Source of the DNA: Peromyscus leucopus
Lineage: Eukaryota > Chordata > Mammalia > Rodentia > Cricetidae
Direction of reading: 5' to 3'
Length of the DNA: 64,000 nucleotides
NCBI RefSeq assembly: GCF_004664715.2
Contig: NC_051083.1
Span: forward strand, 101,709,661-101,773,660
A model generated the notes under the pieces. That model was given only the letters and a program-made list of their open reading frames with translations. It ran no database searches and was not told the DNA's origin. The translations under genes were made by a program, and so were the position numbers. Below are positions 24,241-35,882 of the stretch, piece after piece. Within the stretch, counting starts at the first letter, position 1; every line of letters starts with the position of its first letter.

Positions 24241-24563
24241 TGCGGCGCGCTCCTCGGCCAGCGAGGAAGAACGACCACCATGCGAGGATCCGTCTCAGAA
24301 CACACTTTATTGGAGCGCCTCTTGATTAAGGGAGAGCGGGAGGTGAGGGGCCCCGAGGACTAAACTGCAGCTGCTTATATAGGGAATCAGGCAAACGTGC
24401 CGTACTGTGATTGGGTTCCACCAGAATGCTAACATGGGGAGCCACGGGATAGGCTGAGGACATAAGGCCAATTACCATACTCGTGCATCATAGCCAAATA
24501 TGGAGTTGTTTACAGCTAGGCTACCAGGAAGCCAGCGCCATCTTTGAATAGCGGCTCCCTACA
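24241..24563 (-). repeat. 5' LTR of the IAP-type provirus
   Basis: 323 bp, the same length as the 3' LTR. TATATAA is at 24375-24381 and AATAAA at 24306-24311 (minus strand). Transcription would run leftwards into gag. The 24564-24569 target duplication follows directly. Confidence 0.95.
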
Positions 24564-24569
24564 GAAAGT

Positions 24570-25515
24570 GGGGTATCTTGGAATCTTTGAGGGTGGCCTT
24601 AGTGAGGACTCCTAGTAATGGGGGACATGGAGCCTGAACTGGCCATCTTCTGTAACCAGGTAAGGCTACCAGTGATGGTACTGGGACACCAACAAAGCCA
24701 CAAAACTTTCTACCTACAATCTACCCTGTCTGAAAGTGCTCAGGAAGTGCTGGTGTAGAACTTGTGAAAGTGGCCAATGACTTATCTAATTTGAGGCCCA
24801 AGTCATGAAAGATATCCTATGTGGCACACTGCCTGGATGACCATGAAAGAAGACTCGATAGCTCAGAGACCTAGGGTAAAAAAAAAAAAAAAATCAATGA
24901 AATGATTCCTAATGATATTATGCTATATTCATACACTCATAAATTTGTGCCTAGCCTAAACATCAACAGAGATGCTTCCTCCAGCAAGCTGATAGGAGCA
25001 GATGCAGAGACTCAAAGTGAGACATTATGTGGAGAGTCTAAATTTGAGGTTTCCATTGGGTCCCTCCACTCAGAGCTTGGGGAACCCTGCAGAAGAAGGG
25101 GGAGGAAATAATTCAGGAGTTAGAGGGGATGGAGCACCCTAGGAGAACATGGTACACTGAATCAACTAAGCAGGCCTCATATGAGCTCACAAACACTGAA
25201 GCTGCAAGCACAGGGCCTGCACAGGTCAGCACCAGATTCTCAGCATATATGTTACGGCTGTTAGCTTGGTGTCTTTGTGGGAATCTTAATAGTGGGAGCA
25301 AGTGTGTCTCTGACTCTTTTGCCTGCATTTGGGACTCTTCCTCCTATCAGGATTCCTTGTCTGGCCTCCTTGTTTGGTTGCTGTCTCTTGGAGCCCTGTT
25401 CTTTTCTCAATGGAAACAGAGACAGGGGTGTGAAGGAGTTGGAAGAAGTACAGAGAGGAAAAACCATGATCAGAATGTAGTGCATGATTAAAGAATCTAT
25501 TTTCAATAAAAAAAA
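24570..25515 (+). repeat. Rest of the L1 3' UTR, right of the ERV
   Basis: Continues the L1 interrupted at 21413: 'ggggtatcttggaatctttg' through a run of 16 A at about 24878-24893 and a final part ending in 'ttcaataaaaaaaa'. The ERV sits between 'gtggaaagt' and 'gaaagtgggg'. Confidence 0.85.
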
Positions 25516-26444
25516 TCCCCCCAAGAACTTCTTCCAGTCAGATCACCTCAATATAGCCCATTCAAAATGACTATATCAGTGTATTAATTGCACATCATTA
25601 ATTAAGTTAATGATTTCATGATAATATCTACCTCTCAAAAGCACAAATAGGAGGTAAAATTCTAACAAATTACCTTTGGGGGACATTACATATTCGAACC
25701 ATACTGATTAATAACAAGGACTCTGAAGTTAAAATTGTGTCTCTATAATCTTGAATGAATCAGCTAACTTCTCTGAGCTTATATGAAATGTAATTTACAT
25801 GTAGCAATATAGGTAAAGTATGTCACAAAAATGTAATATAGTATCATTGTTATGTTATTTTCCTGATCACAATATATCTGTCGATCACTTGATCATCACA
25901 CAAAAAAATAGGATTCCATCTACTTTCAGAAAAAATAAATGAATATTTAAAACATAAATCAAAATAGTGGCACTACATCCAGATATAAGTAATGTGAAGC
26001 ATAAGAAATAATGCTGGTTGAGGCATAACGACAAGATGGAAAATAGCAAATGGAAGTATAATCAGCATTCATTTCAGAAGAATGCATTTGCATAAATACA
26101 GACATATAAAATCAACCAAGCCAAGGTCCAAGTTATAAACCTGAAATTAGATGGCAAAGCAGAAAGATAAACTAAATGGTCATTTTCACAAGATCAGCTT
26201 GAGGATCAATTCAGAGGCAACACAGTAAGTCAGAAGACCACATATCTACAACTAGGTATCTCAAATACGAGCAATCTATTGGATGAAGCAAATTTAAAAA
26301 CAGTTTATTCACAAGTACAAACTTAACACTTCTGCTGGTAATTGCTCTGTATTTTTTAAAAAGCTTTTACTGTCATTTTTTTCATAAAAGGTAAATAATA
26401 TTCCATTTACCTGACTCCAAATTACTTATTATTTATACCCATGT
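25516..26444. other. No gene seen
   Basis: AT-rich, no exon signal, no repeat that I can name with confidence. Confidence 0.4.
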
Positions 26445-27030
26445 AGTAATGTATCTCTCAACCCTAATGAGAAAAGTTTCTATTTGCAGTAGATAGTGAT
26501 TAACACAGAGAACCACACCTGGCCAAGATACAGAGACTGAAGAATGCCCTAAGTGGAATATACGTATCACAGCCCCTCCTCCGAAGGCTCAGGGACCATT
26601 GTGGAAAGGAGTGCAGAAACAGTGTAAGAGAGAATGTGGATGACTACAAGAGTGCCTTCCAGACACAAATGCACTTGCTGTGGTTATGAGCACATACACA
26701 ACACAAGTGCAAGCCTAAGTCAGAGCAAATCTCAGCATGGAGATGGAAGTTGGGCACAAAATAATACTCCTAGCTGTGGGAGATAGTGGCAACTGTCACC
26801 TTCAGGGAAAAAGAGAGTCAGTTTTTTCTAAGAGTGTAGCCCATTGTAAATTAACAGCATTCAGTAGAAGGTCACACATCCAAGAATATTTGAACAGCAC
26901 AAACTGGTCTTCCTGGAAAACAAAAAGAAACAAAGTTGAGTAGATAGAAAGGGAAGGTGGATCTGGGAAGAGTTAGGGAGAGAGAATAAATATCATCAAA
27001 ATGTGCATGAAATTCTCAAAAAAAAAAATC
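26445..27030 (+). repeat. L1 (Lx-type) 3' UTR
   Basis: Parallels the 3' UTR at 12746-14236: 'gtagatagtgattaacacag', 'ggctcagggaccattgtgga', ending 'gtgcatgaaattctcaaaaa'. Confidence 0.8.
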
Positions 27031-28035
27031 CAAAGGATTTAATGTAGATTGAAAGGCAAGCACACATGAATAGGAGTGGTGTCACAATAATTTCGAAGAG
27101 AAAAAAAAATATTCCCATGGTTTTGGGAAGACTGTAAGGAAAGAAGCAGATGTGCTGGGGAAAGTGTTGATGGTTGAAGCAATGCCTCCCTGACAGCTTC
27201 AGCGTTAATAACAGCAGTGCAAAGAGATACAATCCATGGAGAACAATTCTCTAGGATACAGAACCCTAAAATGTTCAGACTCTAAGACACTATAACATTA
27301 TGCCACAAAATCTGTCATACAGAGATGATTTTAAATAGCAAAAGTTTTATTCTTTTTTTTTTTATTTTTTGAGAATTTCATGAAATTTATGTTGCTTAGC
27401 TCCTCTCAGTTCCTGTCCCACCTCTGTACCCACCCAAATTCATATACATTCTCTTCTAAAAAAACTCAAACAAACATAAAAGCACACATACTTACACACA
27501 CAAAACAAACAAACAAAAACATAGAGTTCAAATTGAGTTGGCCAACTATTTGTGTGTGTGATTCCTGCCTGAAGTGTGATAAATATACCAATGCCATTCT
27601 ACTGTAGTAAACTGACTCTCCTAATCACAGGACCAAACAGCATTTGTGCCTCAGCTAGACATAGGACTTCATGCCCCCCTCTCCTCTTCTGTACTAGGAT
27701 TTGGGCTGGAAAAAGTTTTATTGTTAACAAAAGACTCATGACAGATTTGGCAATATTAATAGTATGATTGATAACTGTGGGGCTTGAAAATATTTTTCCT
27801 GTTAAGATTCCAGTTGTTAGGTTGCAACAGAGATCTAGTCTGGCAAGGACTTCACAACTCTCTTGTGTAACAGGAACATGAAACTCTGCTTCAACTTTTC
27901 CCACATGTCCTCACTCTCAAGGATTAATTACTTCATAAAACACTTGGCTATGTGTTTTCTTAAATATTAAGGACCCTTTACTTCCTTACACAGAAATGTA
28001 AATGTTAAAGTGAAAAGTATTTGACTGACTGACCT
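27031..28035. other. No gene seen
   Basis: Contains a short T-rich tract at 27351-27367 and a CA/AAAC-rich stretch at 27460-27520, possibly old SINE remnants. Nothing coding. Confidence 0.4.
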
Positions 28036-28490
28036 AGTTAGGGTTTCTATTGCTGTGATGAAACACCATGACCAAAAGGAAGTTGGGGAGGAAAAGGTTT
28101 ATTTGGCTTACACTTCCACATGATGTTCATTACTGAAGGAAGTAAGGACAGGAACTCAAACAGGGTAGGAACCAGGAGGCAGCAGCTGGCACAGAGGCTA
28201 TGGGGGGGGGGGTTATTGCTTACTGGTTCGCACATCATGGTTTGCTCTCCCTGTTTTTTTGTTTGTTTGTTTGTTTGTTTTCTTGCTTGCTTGTTTATCC
28301 TAGGACCACAAATCGAGGAATAACATCACCAAAAATGGGCTGGACCTGCCCTATACCCAAATCTTATGGAAGCATTTTCTCAAATGACTATAGCTTGTGT
28401 CAAGTTCACATAAAACCAGCCACCACAACTTCCTGTGCTCTTTACTCTCCTCCCATCGAATAGTTGGAGGACCAGAAGCATTGCTAGTTG
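28036..28490 (-). repeat. Medium reiterated rodent repeat
   Basis: Starts 'agttagggtttctattgctg' and continues 'ggttactggttcgcacatc'-like, then 'cttgtgtcaagttcacataa'. This is the reverse complement of the family seen on + at 51739-52140. A (TTTG)n tract interrupts it at 28255-28300. Family name uncertain. Confidence 0.7.
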
Positions 28491-28563
28491 AACCTCAAGT
28501 AAATAATGTCATTCCAAGGAATTTTTTCCCATGAGGATAAAGTATTTCCTATTTTATAAACAT

Positions 28564-28749
28564 TAAAAAATCTGGCATTATGCAGGGCAGTGGTGGCGCA
28601 TGCCTTTAATCCCAGCACTCAGGAGGCATAGCCAGGCAAATCTTTGTGAGATCGAGGCCAGCCTGGTCTACTGAGCAAGACCCAGGACAGGCACCAAAAC
28701 TACACGGAGAGACCCTGTCTCAAAAAAGAAAATCTAAAAAATCTGGCAT
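28564..28749 (+). repeat. B1 SINE with 15-bp target duplication
   Basis: TSD taaaaaatctggcat at 28564-28578 and 28735-28749 brackets a B1 with 'ggcagtggtggcgcatgcct' and 'gagagaccctgtctcaaaaa'. Confidence 0.95.
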
Positions 28750-29804
28750 CCTTTACTGACTTACATACATTCTCCACACCTACAGTTAATGTAAAGTCTT
28801 ATCTAACAATATTTTGAACACATCTAAATATAGAACACCTTCTTGATTGTAACTAAAAGACCTGAAATTGTAGATCATAGAATGCAACTGAGAGATTTGT
28901 AAAGTATAGAATAATCTACAAATTAGGCTCCAGAAATGTTATCAATGAGAAGACATTCAAAACTATTTTGACTTGGTAGTCTTACAACAATAGATTCTTA
29001 CCTTTGTTATTTGAAAATACTCTTATGCTCAGTTGATCTGTTTATATAATCATTGTAATCATGCATTATTGCATAATTAGTGTAAGTACATGTAATCAGC
29101 TATAATATATAATCACATAATGGAGTCATTGTAAAACAAGTCCTTGTGAATCTGAATATAATGTTTCATACATCTGTAGAAGATAAATAATCTTTGTATT
29201 TGGAATGGTTAAAATGGGACCTTATTTTCTCCAAGCAGTTACCTTGTTCAAGAGCCAGCTTTCCACTTGTCATTTCAAGGAAAGGAAATGCGTACACTTT
29301 CATGTTCTAAATCACATGGTGAAATCAGATTGCCTGCCAAAGGCATTATTTATTTGATGCACACTAAATAATTTCACAATGTTTGGAGCCATGGGGATGC
29401 TCATATGTAATGCAAAAGATCCCTAACAGGAGATATAACAATCGCAATTAAAAGCTATCATAAATCACTGGAGACTAGATTAGGATTCTGTTAGATATTG
29501 AATAAATTAATAGAAAAGCAATGATAATAGGTTCTCTACTTATAAAACATAGGCAATGAAATAATAGACTTTTATAAGAGATACCATCCTGAAGATGTTC
29601 ATCCAAATTCCAGAGAGGACCACTATGAACATTCTCAGTGTCTTGGTATATAGTTTCAGGCTCATCTGAAACTTGTTATGTATCTAAGATCTGAGTTGAA
29701 CTCATAATTCTCTTGCCTCAGCTTTCCAAGTACCAAGGTGAATATATAACTTCAATCAACATCCTTCTGATTTCTTTTAAAATTGCTAAAAATTACAATA
29801 TTTT
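28750..29804. other. Repeat-poor stretch, possible conserved noncoding DNA
   Basis: No transposon that I can see. It is rich in ATTA and ATGCAAA/TGCAT motifs (for example 'catgcattattgcataatta' near 29060), which could mark regulatory DNA or just AT-rich sequence. Confidence 0.25.
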
Positions 29805-29940
29805 GCCAGGTGGTGATAGTGCACACCTTTGATCCCAGTTCTTGGGAGGCAGAGGCAGGTGGAATCTGTGAGTTCAAGGCCAGCATCATCTACAGAGTGA
29901 GTTACAGAACAAATACACTGTCTCAAAAAAGAAAAAAAAA
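29805..29940 (+). repeat. B1 SINE
   Basis: 'gccaggtggtgatagtgcac', 'gttcttgggaggcagaggca', and an A-rich tail after 'actgtctcaaaa'. Confidence 0.9.
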
Positions 29941-29954
29941 CACAATGTTTTATT

Positions 29955-30168
29955 TTTTGTATATGGATGTTTTGCTTGCTTGTATGTATGTCTGTTCATC
30001 ATGTGTGAGCCTGGTACCCTTGAAGGCAGGAAGAAGGGGTCAGATTCCTTGGGACTGGAGTTACAGACTATTGTGATCCACCATATGGTTGCTGGTAACC
30101 AAACCTAGGGCCTCTGCTACAGCAGCAAGTACTCCAAACTACCAAGCCATTTCTCCAGGCCCCTTTCT
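29955..30168 (-). repeat. B2/B3-type SINE
   Basis: Reverse complement: 'gatccaccatatggttgctg' in the middle and 'caagccatttctccaggccc' at the head end. Confidence 0.75.
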
Positions 30169-30179
30169 GACTTTCAACT

Positions 30180-30345
30180 AAAGTAAGTTGAGGTCCCTTA
30201 CTGTTCTTGTAGAAGACCTGTGCTAAGGTCCCAGCACCCACATGGAAATTTACAACTGTCTTTACTTCTATCGGGTCTGATGCCCCATTCTGCCCTGATA
30301 CACTGATACATATGAATAAAATTTAAGAAATCTTTTTTAAAAAGA
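30180..30345 (+). repeat. B2/B3-type SINE
   Basis: 'ggtcccagcacccacatgga', 'tcgggtctgatgccccattc' and a tail 'gaataaaatttaagaaatct'. The tRNA-like head is missing or diverged. Confidence 0.65.
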
Positions 30346-30349
30346 AAAG

Positions 30350-30545
30350 GCACAGGCTAGTGAGATAGCTAGAGAATAAAGACACTTGCTTATGAGACTG
30401 AGGACCTGAGTTGAAGTACAGAGACCCATAGCATGGAGAAAAAGCACTAACATCACAAATCATTCTCTGAACTTCACAAGGGTATAGTGAAATGCAACCC
30501 CCAACACACACACAAAATAATAAATCTAATTTAAACATTAAAAGA
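30350..30545 (+). repeat. B3-type SINE
   Basis: Head 'ggctagtgagatagctagag', then 'gaggacctgagttgaagtac', and a CACACA/AATAA tail. Confidence 0.7.
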
Positions 30546-30659
30546 ATAAAAGCAGCACAAATAATCAACCTTATATATCTCAAAAAAAACTTCAAAAACA
30601 AACAAATTCAAATTAGTAGTAAGAAGAAGGACATAAGAGGGTAAACAAGTAGATAAAAT

Positions 30660-31045
30660 GCTCTGGGATGGTCTGTATGTCAAATTACTCTGATTGGTCA
30701 ATAAATAAAACATTGATTGGCCAGTGGCTAGGCAGGAAATATAGGTGGGACTGAGCGGAGACAAGAAAGAACAGAAAGGCAGGAGACACTGCCAGCCACC
30801 ACCAGGACAAGCAGCATGTAAAGATACCAGTAAGCCATGAGCCACATGGCAAGGTATAGATTTATGGAAATGGATTAATTTAAGCTATAAGAACAGTTAG
30901 CAAGAAGCCTGCCACTGCCATACAGTTTGTAAGCAATATAAGTCTCTGTGTTTACTTGGTTGGGTCTGAGCGGCTGTGGGACTGGCAGGTGACAGAGATT
31001 TGTCTTGACTGTGGGCAAGGCAGGAAAACTCTAGCTATAATAAAA
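30660..31045 (+). repeat. LTR-like rodent repeat (mys-type family)
   Basis: 'gattggccagtggctaggca', 'gcaagaagcctgccactgcc', 'gtctctgtgtttacttggtt', 'ggtctgagcggctgtgggac'. It is the same family as the minus copy at 49795-50432. Confidence 0.65.
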
Positions 31046-31174
31046 CACGAATATTTACACTTATATAAATGTAGTTATAAATAGCGAACATCACCAAATC
31101 TACAAAGCATTAAGTCAAGCTAGGAGAATAGTATTGATTAAAATAAAAAACAGACAATATTGTAATGGATGCCA

Positions 31175-31530
31175 CAAAAATAAAAAAAAAGATCATAAAA
31201 GACTACTGTGAAAATTCCCATACCAACAGAAAATTAGATATAATTTTGAAACATAAAATTTTCCCAAAAAGAAAACATGAAAAAAATAGAAAACCTAAAA
31301 AAAAATATATAAGAACAGGGAAATAAAAGCCATAATGAACAAATTCCCATCAAAGAAAATGCCAGTAGTGATACTTAACTGTTGAAGTCTATCAAATGTT
31401 AAATGAAGAAATAATAGCAATCTTCAAATACTTCCAAAAATCTTATTTAGGAACACTCCTGCACTTATTTTGAGGGTTCAGAATTACCCAACATCAAAAC
31501 CATAAAAGAGCTGTTCAGGAAGTTTGCAGC
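31175..31530 (+). repeat. Old L1 ORF2 fragment
   Basis: A-rich reading with 'gatcataaaagactactgtg' and 'tatcaaatgttaaatgaaga', similar to the stretch before the RT domain. Frames are heavily broken. Confidence 0.5.
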
Positions 31531-31556
31531 TAATATCTCTAAAACTTTGAGGTATA

Positions 31557-31707
31557 GCTGGGCAGTGGTGGCACATGCCTTTAATTCCAGCACTTAGGAG
31601 GCTGAGTCAGGCAGATTTCTGTGAGTTCAAGGCCAGCCTGGTCTATAGAGCGAGCTCTAGGACAGGCACCAAACTTTGTCTCAAAAAACAGCAACCAAAA
31701 AAAAAAA
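31557..31707 (+). repeat. B1 SINE
   Basis: 'gctgggcagtggtggcacat' to 'actttgtctcaaaaa' with an A tail. Confidence 0.92.
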
Positions 31708-31729
31708 TTGAATAAAACAAAATCAAAAC

Positions 31730-33122
31730 TGCCAGAGACCAGCCTCAGCAGTCTCAGGGGTCTGAAGGACAGGATACCTGGAAGGCACAGTAACGACTCA
31801 TGCAAGTTGACAGGTCACTTTGGGGTTCTGCAGTTGCTAAGCAGCTTCTGCTACAGCTTCTGCTTTTGCCTTAGTAACCTCTGTCTTTAATTTTCATGAG
31901 CTATGGGAAATAGAGAAAAAGGGGGGAGGGGGAATCACCCAATATGGAGTGTTCTCATGATTCCAAAGATTATTCTTAGAAAATCACCAATATATCTTGT
32001 ATCATCTTTAATTAAACACAGGAACTATCCCAGGCTTAACACCAAAGCAAGCACAATCTATTTTTATTATTAACTATTATAAAATCTTCTGAGCACTTGA
32101 CCCAGAGGCTAGCAACATACAAAAAAAGGTAAAAGTAAGAACAGTGGTTCTTTACCTTTTCACAGCCTGCTCTGACCTCAGGACCTCTGCAGCAGCCTAA
32201 GTTCCTCCTAAGATCTCTGCAAACACCAAGCCCCATGACTGGTGGGCCACAATGACCTCAGACAAGAAATATGTCCCTGCAAGTCAGCAGCTTCTGTCCT
32301 TATCCCAACAGTTCCAAGGAAGACCTCATCCAATTTTCAGAGCTTTCATGAAGGAAGCTCACCTTTCCTGGCAGCTCTTTTCAATCTAGGAGCCAATAAG
32401 CCTTGCAGCAATCACTCCAACCATTACCACATTGTCTCCACACTCCTTCAGGAGGAATCAAAATATCTGGATTAAAGTTGCCATCTCCCTTTCTTGGTGG
32501 AGGCCACCATTTTCCTCCTATTCTAGGTTCCCACACTTTTAGTTTTTCATCCCATCTATATGTTACTCCATCCATAGTCTTCAGCCAATACCCCTTAGGG
32601 TCTCAAGTTTTACACAATGCCCTTGAAATATCCTCAGAAACTGAATTATTCATCATGGCCAATTTGAGTCTAGTATGTTAATACACATCATACCATGTGC
32701 TATAGTTGACCATATATTCGGTACAGTTTATCCAAGCCTGAAAAGCTTCCTCAGGCTGCAGGTTCTTTCCCATGACCCGCATAACTGCCTTAACCCCAGC
32801 TTGAGTGATCATCTCTATAAAATTTCCTGTGAAATTCACTTTACTCCTTTCCTGTATCACAGAAATCACCATTGATCTAGGAACACAGAACATGAAGATC
32901 AGACAGAAGAAAAAGATTAGTATTACAAAAATATTTATATAGAGGAGGGCATGACATGTGCACACCATAAAGCATGACCTTGGGACATGTAGGCATTTCT
33001 TTCTTGGCCCTATCGAAGCATGGTAAGCAGAATATCTGTAGGGGAACACATGGAGGGTTGATGGTCCACAATCTCAGGTCCCCCTTTCTCCAATCTCTGA
33101 TGGCAGCACAAAACCACATTGG
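31730..33122 (-). repeat. Probable ERV relic (LTR part plus env-like coding remnant)
   Basis: Begins 'tgccagagaccagcctcagc', which reads as a retroviral CA end on the minus strand, with an ATTAAA signal near 31885. Further right are minus frames 32575-32381 (64 codons, with 'WEPRIGGKWWPPPRKGDGNF') and 33049-32678 (123 codons, with a hydrophobic run, then 'AFQAWINCTEYMVNYSTW'). The W/P-rich and C/N-glycosylation-type features suggest a class II ERV envelope surface remnant. Stops separate the two frames. I cannot fix the ends or the family. Confidence 0.4.
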
Positions 33123-33190
33123 AGCTGAATGTGGTGGCACATACCTTTACTCTCAGCACTCAGGATGTAGAGGCAGGCTGAAAATAAGTG
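33123..33190 (+). repeat. Truncated B1 SINE
   Basis: Only the 5' half of a B1 ('gctgaatgtggtggcacata', 'ctcagcactcaggatgtaga'). Confidence 0.75.
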
Positions 33191-33224
33191 TGATAAACAA
33201 CAAAGAATGAAGGGCAAAGCCATG

Positions 33225-33480
33225 ATACTTTCAGTAGATGTCAAAAATTCACTTTACAACATTTAACATCCTTGCTAATAAAATTTATGAAAAAATATAG
33301 ATATTTATTTAATTAAAGTACTTCATTATAACACAAGATATGCAACAGCAGGATATAAAAGTTGTGAAATTGAAAATATACCCTCTAATATCAATAATGA
33401 GTCAAACATGTCAACTTTCATCATTCTACTCAACAGAGTATTAGAAGTCCTAGCCACAACTGTGAAAAAGAAGAGGGAAA
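33225..33480 (+). repeat. Old L1 reverse-transcriptase fragment
   Basis: 'aacagagtattagaagtcct' reads as the conserved RT block (RVLEVLA). Surrounding frames are broken. Confidence 0.6.
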
Positions 33481-33694
33481 ATGTTCTTGAATCATTTACA
33501 AAGCTAAACTTTCCTCCAAAATATGCAATTTGAACTTTCTACCTGATGAGTCAGAATATTCAACTGCCTAGAGATGCATTTTTCATTCATAACAAACAAC
33601 ATGTAAATAAAGTCCTAAATACAGAGGGAACAAACATGGCATACCGTAAGTTATTTTGTTTAACAGTCTCCATTCTATAGAGGTAACCACTGTG

Positions 33695-34050
33695 TTATGG
33701 TTTGAACTGGACAGATATTCTCACAGTTTAATGTCCAACTTTTAAGAGTTGGGGACTTAAGCGGTCACTAGATAATAAGATTTGCCCACTGATGTATACG
33801 TAAGAGAATGACCTATAAAGTGGTGAGGTCCAGTTAAAGGAAGTATGTCATTTACTGAAGGCATGGATTTGAAAGGGAAATCTGACCCTACATCCTCCCT
33901 ACTCATCTCCCTGCCCTTTCTCTCTACTCTATATTCTTGCCAGCCTTATATGAGTCCCAGCACATGCTTCCTGATGGAGTCTCAAATAACCATGAACTAA
34001 AGCCATTAGCCAAAATTTGTCTTTCCTCATTTCAGTTTTTTGTTGTTTGT
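33695..34050 (+). repeat. Medium reiterated repeat
   Basis: 'gtgttatggtttgaactgga', 'ggtgaggtccagttaaagga', 'ctcatctccctgccctttc', 'gaactaaagccattagccaa': the layout of a common mammalian/rodent medium-copy repeat. Family not resolved. Confidence 0.55.
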
Positions 34051-34274
34051 TTTTTATTTGTTTACTTTAGGTATTATGTCTGGGACAGCAAACTGAAACA
34101 ATCAGATCTCAGTTGTCCTAACTATTTCCTGAAAAAAAAATTGTATACACGTGCGTATATGTATTCAAGCAATATGTACTTATATATGCACAATTTCATT
34201 ATAAAACATAACATGATATCAATACTCCACTGCTACTTGCAAAGGTTCTGAGATCCACATTCATCTTATATAGT

Positions 34275-34770
34275 TGTCTTAGTTAGAGTTTCTATTGCTG
34301 TGAGGAGACACCATGACCACAGCAACTCTTATAAAGGAAATTGAGGTTGTCTCGCAGTTTCAGAGTTTCAGTCCATTATGATCATGAAGGGGAACATGGC
34401 AGCATGCAGGCAGACATGGTGCTGGTGCTGAGAGTGCTACATCTTGCAGGCAACAGAGAGTCAGCTGACTGTCACACTGAGGGAAGATAGAGAAAAAGAG
34501 AACAGCTTATAGTTCAGAGGTTTAGCCATTGTCATGGTGGAAAATGGTGGTGCATAGGCAGACATGGTGCTGGAGAGGGAGTTGAGACTTCTATATCTTG
34601 ATCCACAGGCAGCAGAAACAACAATGACACTGGGCACACCTTGAGCATATGCGATCTCAAAGGCCGCCCTCACAGTGACACACTTCCATACCTACTCCAA
34701 CAAAGCCACACCTCCAAATAGTGCCAGTCCTTATGGGGGGCATTTTTTTCCAAATCACCACAATAGTGTA
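34275..34770 (-). repeat. Medium reiterated rodent repeat, internally duplicated
   Basis: 'cttagttagagtttctattg', 'gacaccatgaccacagcaac', 'ggccgccctcacagtgacac', 'gccacacctccaaatagtgc'. The central block around 'caggcagacatggtgctgg' occurs twice (about 34360-34455 and 34505-34620). Confidence 0.7.
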
Positions 34771-35564
34771 TTTTGAGAAGCAGCTATATATTTAAACAAC
34801 TTCCTAGATGTACTTTTTTGTATGCTTTCATAGGACAAGCATTAGAACAGGAAATATTCTCAAGTGTGGATTATTTGGGTATATTTGAATGTGCATAATA
34901 TACATTCCTAGAAATAGTCAACAAAAGATGCATGTGGTTTACCTTCATTAGATATTGTTATATATTCTACAGAAAACTCCTAACATTCATTACAAATTTG
35001 TAGGTCTTATAAAACCCATGAAATTATTAAAGGACTCATTGCCTGAATATCAGCAATCAATGCTTGGATATGTAAACTGAACTATATGACACACCCTCCA
35101 TAAAGCATGCTTGTATCATTTATCTTAATATTCCTTAAATTTTAATGTACATGTGAATCTTTTTACTCTTGCTTAAAAGCAGATAAGCTGAAATTCTATA
35201 CTTCTAACAAGCTCGCAGGTGAAGCAAATGCTCTGGCTCTATGAACCACATAGAACAAATATTCTATAGGACTTTGCCCATCTATAGTACATAGACAGGC
35301 ATATAGATTGGAGTCCATGAGTGCTGAAAATTTTTAGGCTCACAGACCTGAAGTCACTTACAGTACAGTCTCTCTAGGAGTTTTATTACCATAGTTTTGT
35401 CTGTTCATATTTGCCACAATTTGAATGAAAAGTTTTCAAATTCTATATCTCATTTCAAATAACAATATACATAATACATGTTAACAGAAATGATGTTTTC
35501 TAATTCTAAAACAATATTAGTGAAGAGGAGTGAGAACTTTACATTCTAAAAGGTTTCATCAAGG
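34771..35564. other. No gene seen
   Basis: AT-rich single-copy-looking sequence. Confidence 0.4.
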
Positions 35565-35815
35565 GACTGAAAATATGGCTCAGTGGGTAAGAGAACTTGC
35601 TATACAGGAATCAGGACCTGAGTTCAGAACCAGGACCCCACATCAAATGTTCAGAGTAGCTTGGCACACCAATGACCCATGTGCTGTGGGGACTGAAGAC
35701 AGGCAGATGACTGGGGCTTGCTGACCAGCAGGCTAATTTGAAGCTCTGTGACAAACCATGTCTAAAGAGATTAAGAAGGAGAATGGTAGAGATGAACATT
35801 TGAAGTCTTGCTCCT
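35565..35815 (+). repeat. B4-type (ID+B1) SINE
   Basis: Head 'tatggctcagtgggtaagag', a middle with 'tgactggggcttgctgacca' and a B1-like end, followed by the CA tail. Confidence 0.65.
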
Positions 35816-35816
35816 A

Positions 35817-35830
35817 TACACACATACACA

Positions 35831-35880
<50 letters not shown>
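35817..35880 (+). repeat. (CA)n microsatellite
   Basis: A CA run forming the expanded tail of the adjacent SINE. Confidence 0.95.

Positions 35881-35882
<2 letters not shown>

Larger units (their letters stand above)
21408..24569 (-). mobile_element. IAP-type (ERVK/class II) endogenous retrovirus, gag-env deletion form
   Basis: Complete retroviral ends on the minus strand: 5' LTR (24241-24563), tRNA-Phe primer site, leader, gag remnant, env TM remnant, polypurine tract and 3' LTR (21414-21736). The 6-bp target duplication GAAAGT is at 21408-21413 and 24564-24569. LTRs start TGTAGGGAGCCGC and end GC(G/A)(C/T)..CGCA, the IAP style. Protease, reverse transcriptase, integrase and Env SU are absent, leaving only about 2.5 kb between LTRs. 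It sits antisense in the 3' UTR of an L1. Confidence 0.93.

Noticed and set aside
23791..24363. 190-codon + frame opposite gag and the LTR, with repeated FLENSPTSP-like peptides
   Set aside because: It is the antisense shadow of the 27-bp leader repeat and LTR. The repeats are multiples of three, which keeps the opposite strand open.
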